From Bin87 sp963666415 (GTDB taxonomy: Bacteria > Chloroflexota > Dehalococcoidia > Lucifugimonadales > UBA3495), in contig CAXXPD010000003.1 of NCBI GenBank assembly GCA_963666415.2, forward strand, positions 3,100,001 through 3,164,000: 64,000 nt of DNA. The letters are read 5' to 3'. A model generated the notes under the pieces. The model saw only the letters and a program-made list of their open reading frames with translations. It was not told where the DNA came from and ran no database searches. This document shows, one piece after another, positions 28,800 through 38,880 of this stretch (positions within the stretch are counted from its first letter, which is position 1; every line of letters starts with the position of its first letter). The position numbers and the translations under genes are program-made.

Positions 28800-30163
28800 G
28801 TAGAGTCCCAGGAAGTGGTGTAAAAGCATCGGTGTAGCAAAAAGCTGACCACCGCGTCATCCTTGATCGGAAGTCACAACCCAACCAAGGAGAACGACGG
28901 TGGTCAAGCAAAGAATGGATCTTTTGGAATTATTACGCAAGCGTGGTATGGACGGAGACGTGGACTTGCTGCGGGAAGCACTGCGGATCCTGGTGGACGG
29001 CATCATGGACGCCGAGGTTTCCGCCCAGATCGGCGCCCAGCACGGCGAACGCAGCCCGGAGCGGGTCACCCTACCGCAACGGCTACCGCAACCGCACCTG
29101 GGACACCCGGGTGGGCACCATGGAGTTGCACATTCCCAAGCTGCGGGAAGGCAGCTACTTCCCCAGCCTGCTGGAACCGCGGCGGCGCAGCGAGAAAGCC
29201 CTGCTGGCCGTCATCCAGCAAGCCTATGTAGAAGGCGTGTCCACTCGGCGGGTGGACGATCTGATCAAGGCCCTGGGTTGCGACGGCATCTCCAGCAGCC
29301 AGGTGTCGCGCATCTGCGAGCAACTGGACGAAGTGGTGGAGAGTTTCCTGGGTCGGCCCCTGGACGGTGGTCCCTACCCCTACGTGTGGCTGGACGGCCT
29401 GACCCAGAAGGTTCGGGAGGGCGGTCGCATCGTCAACGTCTGCGTGGTGGTGGCGACGGGGGTCAATGCCGAAGGGCAGCGTGAGATCCTGGGTATGGAC
29501 GTGGGCGCCAGCGAGGACGGCGCCTTCTGGCTGGCCTTCCTGCGGTCGCTGACCGCTCGGGGCCTCAGCGGGGTGGAGCTGGTAACCTCCGATGCTCACC
29601 AGGGGCTGAAGAACGCCATCGCCGCGGTGTTTGCTGGGGCCAGCTGGCAGCGCTGCCGCACCCACTTCATGGCCAACCTGCTCACCCGAGTGCCCAAGCG
29701 TGCCCACCCCGGCGTGGCCACCATGGTACGCACCATCTACCAGCAACTGTCTCCCGCCGAGGTCCACGGCCAATTGGACCGAGTGGTGGAACAACTCCGG
29801 GAGCCCTTTGCCCAGGTGGCCGAACTGCTGGCGGATGCCGCGCCGGACATCCTGGCCTTCACGGCCTTCCCAGTGGCCCACTGGCAGAAGCTGTGGTCCA
29901 ACAACCCGCAGGAACGGCTGAACCGGGAGATAAGGCGCCGGACTGACGTGGTGGGCATTTTCCCCAACCGGCTATCGGCGCGGCGCCTGGTGGGCGCGGT
30001 GCTGGCCGAGCAACACGACGAATGGGCCGAAGCCCGCCGCTACCTCACCATCCCCAACGCCGCCGGCAACGAGGCACTGCCGACGCCCAATATGCTGGAC
30101 GCAGCGGCCTGATCAACATCAAAAGGGATGACGCGCTTTTACACTACTTGACGGGACACTACC
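28799..30163 (+). mobile_element. IS256-family element, copy 1 (no target duplication)
   Basis: Ends AGTAGAGTCCC...GTGTAAAAGC on the left, and on the right (reversed) GGTAGTGTCCC...GTGTAAAAGC, form imperfect ~29-bp inverted repeats. Its left neighbour is an IS630 fragment and its right neighbour an IS1380 fragment, with no shared flanking bases. It is probably a recombination product. Confidence 0.8.
28900..30112 (+). pseudogene. IS256 transposase with one-base frameshift
   Basis: Same 403-residue mutator-type transposase as the copies at 48730 and 51007, but CACCCTACC replaces CACCTACC at about 29068-29071: one extra C breaks the frame after SPERVT. The DDE regions (YVWLDGLTQK, VTSDAHQG, NPQERLNREIRRRT) remain in the second frame. 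Inactive unless the base is an error. Confidence 0.9.
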
Positions 30164-30948
30164 CAGTCCTCCTCGGGTATCGCCTCGATCAGGTTCCGCA
30201 GGCGGGCGTGCTGGCGGATGGTGATGGAGAAGCGGACATGCATTGCGCGGCAGACCGCGACCAGGGCGTGGGCATAGAAGCCGCTGTCGGCGCGCACCGT
30301 GAGTTGCCCCCTGGCCCCGGCGTAGCGCACCCGTCCCACCGTCTCGCGTAGAAAGTGGGCGGCGCCGCGAGCCGTGTTGGCGCGGCCCTCGCGCAGCCGA
30401 GACATCAGCACGTCGCCGGTTCCGGCGGCGATGGCCAGCAGCGGGTGATAGCCTCGCTGGCCGGTGTAGCTGTGGTGGCGCGCCCCTTCCTTGGCCAGAC
30501 CGTGGGTCTCGCAGATGGTGGAGTCCAGGTCGATGGTCAACGGCCCGTCGCCGGGTCCCGCCCCGGCGGCCCAGGCCCGTGCCAGCAACTCCCGGCTCAC
30601 CCGATCCAACTGGCGGACGTGGCCCCACCGGAAGCTGCGCAGGAAGGTCCCCAGGGTGGATGGCGCCTTGACCACGCAGCCGAGAGCGCTGGCCGTCCCG
30701 CCGGTGCGCAACACGTCGGCGCCGTCGATGCAGTCGCCGCCAGCCAGCGCTGACGCCACCAGGGTCACAATCTTGTCGCCTGTGTTGGCTCGACCCAGGG
30801 CATTGCCCAGGTCGAGGCGCTGCTGGACCAGTTGGGGCAGGCCCAGGTGCTGGGCCAAGGTGGCGGGTAGGATCAGCCCAGCATTGGCCACCAGACGGTG
30901 GTCATCAAAGGTGATTTGGATCCGGTCGGGGTCGTTGCGTGGCAGCAT
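30164..30948 (-). pseudogene. IS1380-family transposase, N-terminal fragment
   Basis: It matches the first ~262 residues of the intact IS1380 transposase at 58958-60283, up to EAIPEEDW, then is cut by IS256 copy 1. The IS1380 left end (CCCCAATCCACCG, reversed) is at about 31057-31069. Confidence 0.88.
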
Positions 30949-31071
30949 CTATTGGGTGCTCCTGGTTTCGGGTCGGTTTTGTGTTTCCAAAACCATTATC
31001 CCCGAAGCACAGGAGCACTTTCTTACCTCTTCAGCACGCCGCGACACTCATCTTTTCGGTGGATTGGGGCT

Positions 31072-31595
31072 TACTGGATGGACGGCGCCGCCGCTGTGGC
31101 CGAGACCACCTACACCCCTTCCAGAGTGAGCCGGACGCCGCACCCGCGCGGCTCATCGTCCGGCGGGTGAAGCCCACGCCCGGTTCCCAGCTGGCCCTCT
31201 TCGCCGCCTACAGCTATCACGGCTTCATCACCGACCGGGACGGGGCAACCCTGGCACTGGAGGCCGACCATCGGCGCCACGCCGAGATCGAGAATGCCAT
31301 TCGCGACCTCAAGTACGGCGTGGGGCTCAACCATCTCCCCTCGGGCCGCTTCGCCGCCAACGCCGCCTGGCTGGCCGTCCAGGTGATGGCCCACAACCTG
31401 GCCCGCTGGACAACTCGCATCGGTCTGGGCGAGCCGGTGACCACCAAGACCCTCAGGCGACGCTTCTTCTCCCTCGCCGGACGCCTCACCCGCTCGGCGC
31501 GCCGCCTCACTTTGCATCTGCCCTAGCGCTGGCCCTGGGAAAACCAGTTCAGTAGCGCTCTCGCCCGATTGAGAGCTCTGCCACTCCCTTCCTGA
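31072..31595 (+). pseudogene. IS1380-family transposase, C-terminal fragment
   Basis: It begins at YWMDGAA... in opposite orientation to the neighbouring N-terminal fragment, so two IS1380 pieces abut head to head at about 31070. A TAG at 31524-31526 replaces the CAG codon of LHLPQRWPW; the natural stop follows at 31593-31595. The small shift at the start (CGRDHLHPF) shows further decay. The element's right end GGTGGATTCGGG is at about 31849-31860. Confidence 0.82.
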
Positions 31596-31904
31596 CGGCG
31601 CCGCCGGCGTCTGACCCGTCCGCCAGACTACCCAACCGCCTCGCAGACCCGCGCTAGGCCGGTCCCTGACCGTCTCCTGCTGCATGTTGCACTCATAATC
31701 TCGCCCTCCGTCGCCACCACGGAACGTCAACATCCCCTCTCCGTGGCCGCCACACCCTGCACCCAGCCGGATCTACCGGGATCAAGGCCTCACCGTCCCT
31801 TGCCCTCACCTCTCATCTCTGGTCCGACCAACACGCCTGCATCCCTTCGGTGGATTCGGGCTAAACCACATCAACAAGGATGACGCCAATTACACCACTT
31901 GACG

Positions 31905-33308
31905 GTAACTGTTCAGACTTGGTGAAGTAAATTGGCCGAAGGCGGGTTGCCAGACGCTGGCACGGGTGGCGGTGGTTATGTCATATAGAGGGAGTGGATA
32001 CCGAAATTGACCTGACCACCGCCAGTCGCGATGTTCTCACCGCCATCATCGTGCAGCAACAGGCGGTCATTGCCGAGTTGCAGGTGATGATTGTACGGCT
32101 GGAGCGGCGGGTTGCCGAACTGGAAGGCCGGGCCGCCCGCCGCCAGCGCAGCAGCAGCCCAGCAAGCAGCGACGCCACGGCTTCGCCCGCCGGCGCATGA
32201 CACCGACCCATCGGGTGGAGCACGTGGTGGAGAGCTGTCCCGATTGCGGGACGCACCTGACTGGCGGCTGGGTCCAGCGCACCCGGGAAGTCATCGAGTT
32301 GCCGGTGGTTCCGGTGCCAGTCACCGAGCAGGTCTTCATCGCCAGGACCTGCCCAGCGTGTCGACGCCGCTGCATACCCCCAGCACAACTGGACGGCGTG
32401 GCACTGGGGCGCCAACGCCTGGGCGTCAACGTGCTCAGCCGCATCGCCACGTTGCGGGAAGAAGGGCGGCTGCCGATCCGCAGCATCCAGTGGTATCTGT
32501 GCACCGTCCATCAGCTGCTCCTCAGCGTGGGGGCCATTGTGAGCGCCATTCACCAGACCGCGCAACAGGCCCAACCAGCGGTGGCCGCGATCCTGGACCG
32601 CATCCGCGCCAGCCCAGTGGTCCACGCCGACGAAACCGGCTGGCGTCAAAATGGGAACAACGGTTACGTCTGGACTTTCAGCACCCCCACCGAACGCTAC
32701 TTCCTGCGGCGGGGTCGGGGCAAGGCGGTGGTGGACGAAGCGCTGGGCGAGTCATTCTCCGGAGTGCTGGTCAGCGATTTCTACGCCGCCTACCACTATT
32801 ACGATGGCCCCAAGCAACGGTGCTGGGCCCACCTGTTGCGGGACATCCACGACCTGGTGGCGCTCTACCCCAAGGACACCGCGCTGGCCCAGTGGGCCGC
32901 GGCAGTCCATCAGCTCTATGTCGAGGCCAGGTCTTTCACCCATCCTCAGGCACAACGACGGCGCACCGCTCAACTGGCCTGGGAGCGGCAGCTGCTGGTC
33001 ATCTGCCAGCCCTTCCTGGCTGACCCGCTAGCTCTGCAGGGCCGGCTGTGCCGGCGCATTGAGCGCCACATCAAGGAACTCTTCGTCTTCGTGGCCGAAC
33101 CGGACGTGCCGTCGGACAACAACCCCGCCGAGCGCAGCCTGCGCCATGTGGTTATCAGCCGCAAGATCAGCGGGGGCACCCGGTCGGAACGTGGTACCGA
33201 GAGCAAGATGACGCTGGCATCGGTCTTCGGCACCTGGCGCGCACGAGGCCTGAACCCCCTCGCCGCCTGCCGCCAACTGCTCACTTCCCCTCAAATCTGA
33301 ACAGTTAC
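31905..33308 (+). mobile_element. IS66-family element, complete, 8-bp target duplication
   Basis: The element is 1404 bp with inverted ends GTAACTGTTCAGACTTG and GTAACTGTTCAGATTTG. It is flanked by ACTTGACG at 31897-31904 and 33309-33316. It contains only a tnpC-type gene, without the tnpA/tnpB accessory genes. Confidence 0.9.
31994..33300 (+). pseudogene. IS66 transposase (TnpC-type), frameshifted
   Basis: The first 68 codons give the usual coiled start (IVQQQAVIAELQVMIVRLERRVAELEG). The main frame from 32197 gives the zinc-ribbon SCPDCGTHL...CPACRRRC and the DDE domain with VVHADETGWRQNG, VLVSDFYAAYHYY and DVPSDNNPAERSLR. The frames differ by one base and join near 32150, where RRHGFARRR appears in the second frame just before ATG 32197. 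Either a frameshift mutation or two overlapping products (ATGA at 32197). Confidence 0.8.
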
Positions 33309-33364
33309 ACTTGACGGGACGTAAACCCGCCGGAATGTCGTGGTCTAGCCAAAAGGTACTCACT

Positions 33365-34906
33365 ATCTGGCCAGCAGAAATGTCACACTCGCTCTATGGA
33401 GAATGTGGCATTGACGCAAAAAGAACAGACGAGACTCCAAGTTCTGAACAGCCTAATGGCAGAGCAGATTGCGTTGGATCAGGCGGCCGAGTTGACGGGA
33501 GTGAGCCCGCGCCACACCAGGCGCATCCTGGCGGCTTACCGGAAGAAAGGCGCTGCATCCCTTGCCCGTGGACACCGGGGCCGCAAGGCCAACGCTATTC
33601 CCGAAGCGACCAGAAGCAGGGTGGTTCACCTGGCTCGCACGGTGTACGCGGGAGCCAACCACACCCATCTCAGTGAGTTGCTCAGCGAACGCGAGGGCAT
33701 CGGCAGGACTACGCTTCGGCGCATCCTGGTCAACGCCGGGCTGAGCAGTCCACGGCGAAGGCGTCCGCCCAAGCACAGGGTACGCCGCCAGCGAACGCCC
33801 CGGGAGGGTATGCTGATCCAACTGGACGACGGTCATCACCCGTGGCTGTGGAACCGGCGATCTCCTTTCGCACTGCTACTGGCCGTGGACGATGCCACCG
33901 GTACGGTGGTCGACGCCCTCTTCTCCAAGCGGGAAGACGCCCACAGCTACTTCGTGCTGATCCCGGGTCTCGTGCAGCATCTCGGCGTACCTGTCGCCCT
34001 CTACGCCGACCGGCACGGGGTCTTCAAGCATACGCCTGGATCCGGTCTGGATGGCGCGTCTACCCAGTTCAGCCGGGCCATGGACGAGCTCGGGGCTCAA
34101 ATGATTTTCGCCCTGTCTCCACAGGCGAAGGGGCGTGTGGAAAGGACGGCGGGAACCTTCCAGGACCGCCTGATCACGGAACTGCGGCTCGCCGGAGCAA
34201 CCACGATTGAACAGGCCAAGGCCGTATTGAAACAGTTCCTGCCGCGATTCAACCGGCGTTTCCAAGTTCCCGCCCAGTGCCACGAGCCCGCGTTCCAGCC
34301 CTTGCCTCCGGATCTAAGCCTGGAGCAAATCCTGTGCTTCAAACACCGCAGGAAAATAGCCAGGGACAACACGGTGAGGCAGCAACGCCGCAGCTATGCC
34401 GGAGCGGTTGTCGTGGTGCTTCAGGGACTGGACGGCCGGCTATAGTTACAACATGAGGGACGCATCATTGCCGCCCAGGCGGCGCCGCCAAGTCCAGGAT
34501 CGCTGCGAAACAGCATCAAGCCTTCCTCAGGTGATGCCATCCAGTCTCCAGACCCCTGAAGGCCTCCGTGAACCTCGGGAAACGGCCCCCGAGCCACTGA
34601 CAATGGTAGCCGCAGAAAACGGCCACGGCTCCGTCCTCGACGATGAAGACGTGGTCCCCATGACGGTGACCGCTTCACCCAGGAGGCTGACGTTTCTTCA
34701 ACAAGCCCGATGGGACGCGGTGCAGAAGGCCAAGCTCGATGGCATGTCCATTCGCAAGATGGCAAGAGAGTTGGGTCTCCACAGAGACACCCTAAGGCGA
34801 TACATCGATGCCGAAAGTCCGCAGACGCGGCGGTCGCCGGCAACCTTTCCGGCATCGACATCTGATACGATCCCGGATTAAATAGGTGACATTTTTGCTG
34901 AACGCT
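33365..34906 (+). mobile_element. ISNCY-type element
   Basis: Ends GCCAGCAGAAATGTCACAC and (reversed) TTCAGCAAAAATGTCACCT are imperfect inverted repeats around the transposase gene. A second GGACATTTTCCCTGAAC at about 34913 may be part of an older end. Confidence 0.65.
33396..34881 (+). pseudogene. ISNCY-family transposase, decayed C-terminus
   Basis: The 349-codon frame 33396-34445 has an N-terminal helix-turn-helix (ALDQAAELTGVSPRHTRRIL) and an RNase-H-like core with D in QLDDGHHPW, D in YADRHGVF and E in GRVERTAGTFQDRL. After ARDNTVR the expected middle is missing, and a TAG at 34443-34445 ends it. Downstream, in another frame (to 34881), lies a second helix-turn-helix, RWDAVQKAKLDGMSIRKMARELGLHRDTLRRYI, likely the remainder of the same protein rather than an independent regulator. 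Confidence 0.65.
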
Positions 34907-35106
34907 TAGGCGGACATTTTCCCTGAACGTCGACAGCCGCAAACCGGTGATCGAGCCGCCCACCTGGTCCACTTTACCGCCGCCTTTCACAATACAGCTG
35001 CAAGCCCCCCACGGCAGGTGAATCGGAGTCAAACAGGAAGCATCAGCCGCCTTTTTCTACATACCGTCGTTGTAATATTAGGGCAAGCATCGGGCGTAAG
35101 GCCCAC

Positions 35107-35300
35107 ATTGAGAGCAGGGAGATCATACATCGGCTTCGTCGGGAAGGGTGGAGGCCAAGGAAAACTAGCGGCAGCCACCAGCACTTTATACATCCTGAGA
35201 AGCCCGGGGTAGTCACAGTCCAACATCCTCGCAAGGACATCCCCATAGGCACCCTGCGAGCACTTTCCGGCAAGCCGGATGGGATCGGAGGGCACAATAA
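35107..35300 (+). pseudogene. hicA: HicA-type toxin remnant
   Basis: Too short for routine gene calling, but clear: ESREIIHRLRREGW...KTSGSHQHFIHPEKPGVVTV followed by HPRKDIPIGTLRAL, the HicA mRNA-interferase fold with its catalytic His in GSHQHF. The frame breaks near 35263; one base later it reads RQAGWDRRAQ and stops at TAA 35298-35300, overlapping the hicB ATG (TAATG). The codon before ESRE is ATT, not ATG, so the start is also damaged or unusual. HicA normally cleaves mRNA until bound by HicB. Confidence 0.78.
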
Positions 35301-35865
35301 TGCGTTATCCAATCGTGATTCGCAAGGACGAAGGAAGCAGTTACGGGGTAGCTGCCCCTGGCCTGCCGGGGTGCTTCTCGGGCGGAAATACCTTGGACGA
35401 CGCCTTAACATGGCGCGAGAGGACATTGTTGGGCATATTGAAACTTTGCTCATGGACGGTCAGCTCATTCCAGAGCAGACGCCCATTTAACCCCAATCCA
35501 CCGACAAGATAAATATCGCGGCGGGTTGAATGGGTAAGAATGTGCTCCTGTGCATCTGGGATAATGGTTTTCGAGACAGAAAAAAACCCCAGACCAGGAG
35601 CACCCAATAGATGCTGCCACGCAGTTCCCCCGACGGCATCCACATCGCCTTCGACGACCACCGTCTGGTCAACAATGCCGGGCTGATCCTACCCGCCACG
35701 TTGGCCCAGCGCCTGGGTCTGCCCCAACTGGTCCGGCAGCGCCTCGACCTGGGCAATGCCCCGGGTCGGGCGAACACGGGCGACAAGATTGTGACCCTGG
35801 TGGCGTCCGCGCTGGCTGGCGGCGACTGCATCGACGACGCCGACGTGTTGCGCACCGGCAGGACG

Positions 35866-38124
35866 GCCAGCGCTCTCGGCTGCGTGTCAAGGCGCCATCC
35901 ACCCTGGGTACCTTCCTGCGCAGCTTCCGGTGGGGCCAGGTCCGCCAACTGGATCGGGTGAGCCGGGAGCTGTTGGCCCGGGCCTGGGCTGCTGGGGCCG
36001 GACCCGGCGACGGGCCGTTGACCATCGACCTGGACTCCACCATCCGCGAGACCTCCCCACTAACCAACGTTGTCACGCGGCGATTGGCGCGCCGGGAGGT
36101 GCGTACGTGGTGCGGTCCCCGGCATCGGGCATGGGCACCAGTTGGTAGCCCAGTTGGGCCGCCCGACGCTTGGCGGCGCGCAACGCCCGCTGCTGATACT
36201 GGCTCTCGTAGTATTCGGCGCCAGCATCCACGTACTCCTGGCCATAGCGCAGCATGGTGTAGATGAGCCTGGCCAGCTTGTGTGCCGTGGCGGTAATGGC
36301 CTTGGGCGCTCCCAAGTGGGCTTTCTTCCGGCGCAGGAAGGCGCCCAGGGCGCTGTCGGAGCGGTGCAGCGCGTTGGCGGCCAGACGCAAAGCTGCGGCG
36401 GCCCGGTTGGCGCTGGGCTTGGTCTTTGAGCTGATGACCTTGCCGCCGGTGACCCGGTTGTTGGGGCTCAGCCCCAGCCACGACGCGAAGTGCTTGGCGC
36501 TGGGCCATTTGGTCATGTCGGTGCCAATCTCGCTGATCACCTTCAGGGCCGTGTACGCATCCACACCGTCGATCCGGGTCAGGTCCACCCCCGTCATCTG
36601 ATACAGGTGGGTCCGGACATCGAAGCGCGGCGCGTTCCCCTGATGGGGCTTTTTACCATTGGGAGCCGGAGGCACACCGTCGCTGCGGTCCTCAAACCGT
36701 TCCAGCTGGGCTTCAATCTCCCGGTCGCACTCGGCAATCTTGGCCTGATACACCCGGTACAACTCCAGGGCCTGGGTCAGCTCGAAGATATGTTCCTCCC
36801 GCCAGTGGCCCTGCAACGACTTGGCGATGGTCGCCTCGTCCGCCTTGATCCGATAATTGCGCAGTTGCGCCAGCTTACGCGGATCCCGCTCGCCGCCCAC
36901 GATGGCCTCGATGATGTCCATGCCGGCTGGCCGGTGATGTTGCTGATGACGTGCTGGAGCTCACGTTCATCTGGGTCAGGGCCTTCTGCATACGGCCAGC
37001 GCTCTCGGCTGCGTGTCAAGGCGCCATCCACCCTGGGTACCTTCCTGCGCAGCTTCCGGTGGGGCCAGGTCCGCCAACTGGATCGGGTGAGCCGGGAGCT
37101 GTTGGCCCGGGCCTGGGCTGCTGGGGCCTGGACGGACCCGGCGACGGGCCGTTGACCATCGACCTGGACTCCACCATCCGCGAGACCTCCCCACTAACCA
37201 ACGTTGTCACGCGGCGATTGGCGCGCCGGGAGGTGCGTACGTGGTGCGGTCCCCGGCATCGGGCATGGGCACCAGTTGGTAGCCCAGTTGGGCCGCCCGA
37301 CGCTTGGCGGCGCGCAACGCCCGCTGCTGATACTGGCTCTCGTAGTATTCGGCGCCAGCATCCACGTACTCCTGGCCATAGCGCAGCATGGTGTAGATGA
37401 GCCTGGCCAGCTTGTGTGCCGTGGCGGTAATGGCCTTGGGCGCTCCCAAGTGGGCTTTCTTCCGGCGCAGGAAGGCGCCCAGGGCGCTGTCGGAGCGGTG
37501 CAGCGCGTTGGCGGCCAGACGCAAAGCTGCGGCGGCCCGGTTGGCGCTGGGCTTGGTCTTTGAGCTGATGACCTTGCCGCCGGTGACCCGGTTGTTGGGG
37601 CTCAGCCCCAGCCACGACGCGAAGTGCTTGGCGCTGGGCCATTTGGTCATGTCGGTGCCAATCTCGCTGATCACCTTCAGGGCCGTGTACGCATCCACAC
37701 CGTCGATCCGGGTCAGGTCCACCCCCGTCATCTGATACAGGTGGGTCCGGACATCGAAGCGCGGCGCGTTCCCCTGATGGGGCTTTTTACCATTGGGAGC
37801 CGGAGGCACACCGTCGCTGCGGTCCTCAAACCGTTCCAGCTGGGCTTCAATCTCCCGGTCGCACTCGGCAATCTTGGCCTGATACACCCGGTACAACTCC
37901 AGGGCCTGGGTCAGCTCGAAGATATGTTCCTCCCGCCAGTGGCCCTGCAACGACTTGGCGATGGTCGCCTCGTCCGCCTTGATCCGATAATTGCGCAGTT
38001 GCGCCAGCTTACGCGGATCCCGCTCGCCGCCCACGATGGCCTCGATGATGTCCATGCCGGTCTGGCCGGTGATGTTGCTGATGACGTGCTGGAGCTTCAC
38101 GTTCATCTGGGTCAGGGCCTTCTG
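35866..38124. repeat. ~1.13-kb tandem direct duplication (IS1380 part plus IS110 part)
   Basis: Bases 35866-36991 recur at 36995-38124 at an offset of 1129-1134. Each unit starts in IS1380 DNA (CGGCCAGCGCTCTCGGCTGC), crosses the IS110-A left end, and runs to CTTCTGCATA inside the IS110 gene. The units differ by a 5-base insertion (at about 37128) and single-base losses in the first unit (about 36923 and 36961). Confidence 0.9.
36055..36991 (-). pseudogene. IS110 transposase, truncated C-terminal copy
   Basis: Duplicate of the 3' two-thirds of the IS110-A gene (frame 36073-36921), identical over long stretches. It lacks the N-terminal RuvC-like domain and leader, so it is not mobile by itself. 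It exists because of the tandem duplication. Confidence 0.88.
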
Positions 38125-38598
38125 CATATGCTGGATATGGTGGGACGCGTATTCCACCAGCATCGTTCGCTGGCGCAGGTAGCTACGCAGGCGTCGGATC
38201 TCCCCATCGGGCCGGAAGGCTCCCGACAGCAGTCCGTAGGTGTGCAGCTGCTGCAGCCACTGGCAGTCCAGCACGTCGGTCTTGCGCCCCGGCACGTTCT
38301 TGATGCGTCTGGGGTCCACCAGCATTACCTCAAACCCTCGGCCTTCCAGCACTCCGAACAGCGGTATCCAGTACACCCCCGTCGACTCCATGACCACGGT
38401 CTCCACACCGCACTCGGACAGCCACTCCGCCAGGCGATACAAGTCCGCTGTGAAGGCGGCAAACTCTTGTACCGGCTGCTCCGCGCGGTCGGCGGGCACC
38501 GCGACGAAATGGCTGGTGGCGCCCACGTCGATGCCCGCCGCGTTCAGGTTCAGCTGGGATAGCCCCGCTGGTTTGGCGCTGTTCTTGCGTCTGCTCAT
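37207..38598 (-). CDS. IS110-family DEDD recombinase, element A
   Basis: A 463-residue recombinase with the two-domain IS110 layout. The N-terminal RuvC-like DEDD domain shows AGIDVGATSHF (D), VVMESTGVYW (E) and RKTDVLDCQWLQ (D). The C-terminal domain shows IDGVDAYTALKVISEIG and the GGKVISSKTKPSANRA region that carries the catalytic serine in this family. A coiled helical segment lies between them (ELTQALELYRVYQAKIAECDREIEAQLERFE). I start at the second of two ATGs (38598), 5 bases after AGAGG. Intact. In IS621 such an enzyme works with a bridge RNA. Confidence 0.9.
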   Translation of the reverse strand: MSRRKNSAKPAGLSQLNLNAAGIDVGATSHFVAVPADRAEQPVQEFAAFTADLYRLAEWLSECGVETVVMESTGVYWIPLFGVLEGRGFEVMLVDPRRIKNVPGRKTDVLDCQWLQQLHTYGLLSGAFRPDGEIRRLRSYLRQRTMLVEYASHHIQHMQKALTQMNVKLQHVISNITGQTGMDIIEAIVGGERDPRKLAQLRNYRIKADEATIAKSLQGHWREEHIFELTQALELYRVYQAKIAECDREIEAQLERFEDRSDGVPPAPNGKKPHQGNAPRFDVRTHLYQMTGVDLTRIDGVDAYTALKVISEIGTDMTKWPSAKHFASWLGLSPNNRVTGGKVISSKTKPSANRAAAALRLAANALHRSDSALGAFLRRKKAHLGAPKAITATAHKLARLIYTMLRYGQEYVDAGAEYYESQYQQRALRAAKRRAAQLGYQLVPMPDAGDRTTYAPPGAPIAA

Positions 38599-38860
38599 CA
38601 TCGCCTCTACCATTGCCGTGTAGGCGTGTCGCCGGAGGGAGCCACGGGCTGTAGCCACTCTCCCCAACGGGATCGCCCCGATTGGGGCGTCACCAATGAT
38701 GCAGTCGTAAGGCTCCCGGACCATGCTATGGATCGGGCAATAAGCACCAGCGCCTGCTCGGTCTTCGTCCGTACGACACGCCCCGCCATGAGCATACGCA
38801 CCCTGACACGGACTCACCAGTTAGTCGCCTCTGCACGGGCCGGCCACGGCCATAATGCTG
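38599..38860 (-). ncRNA. Candidate bridge RNA region, element A
   Basis: The non-coding leader is conserved in A, B and C. The hairpin CGCCCC-GATT-GGGGCG is at 38674-38689. CTCCCCA at 38660-38666 equals the element's own left junction (37187-37193). CTATGGA at 38726-38732 equals the right flank (38861-38867). This placement and pairing logic is that of the IS621 bridge RNA donor and target loops. RNA ends are unknown. Confidence 0.65.
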
Positions 38861-38880
38861 CTATGGACTAACCGAAACTG

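Larger units (their letters stand above)
31868..33320. other. IS256-type end remnant carrying an IS66 insertion
   Basis: ATCAACAAGGATGACGCCAA and TTACACCACTTGACG before the IS66 element, with GGACG after it, resemble the right end of the IS256 copies (GGGATGACGCGCTTTTACAC, TACTTGACGGGACAC). Only the end survives. Confidence 0.5.
37189..38860 (-). mobile_element. IS110-family element A
   Basis: The element is 1672 bp, bounded by CT at 37187-37188 and 38861-38862. It has a short 3' margin (18 bases after the stop), a long 5' leader (262 bases), no terminal inverted repeats, and one recombinase gene: the IS110-group layout. Left end CCCCACTAACCAACG; right end GGCCATAATGCTG. Confidence 0.88.

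Noticed and set aside
30939..31526. A 195-aa protein starting in the IS1380 leader
   Set aside because: The first ~60 codons run through the non-coding end of one IS1380 fragment and only then enter the inverted C-terminal fragment of another; it is a fusion of remnants.
34396..34881. Independent helix-turn-helix regulator gene
   Set aside because: It lies within the ends of the ISNCY-type element, in another frame directly after the broken transposase, and is better explained as its displaced C-terminal part.
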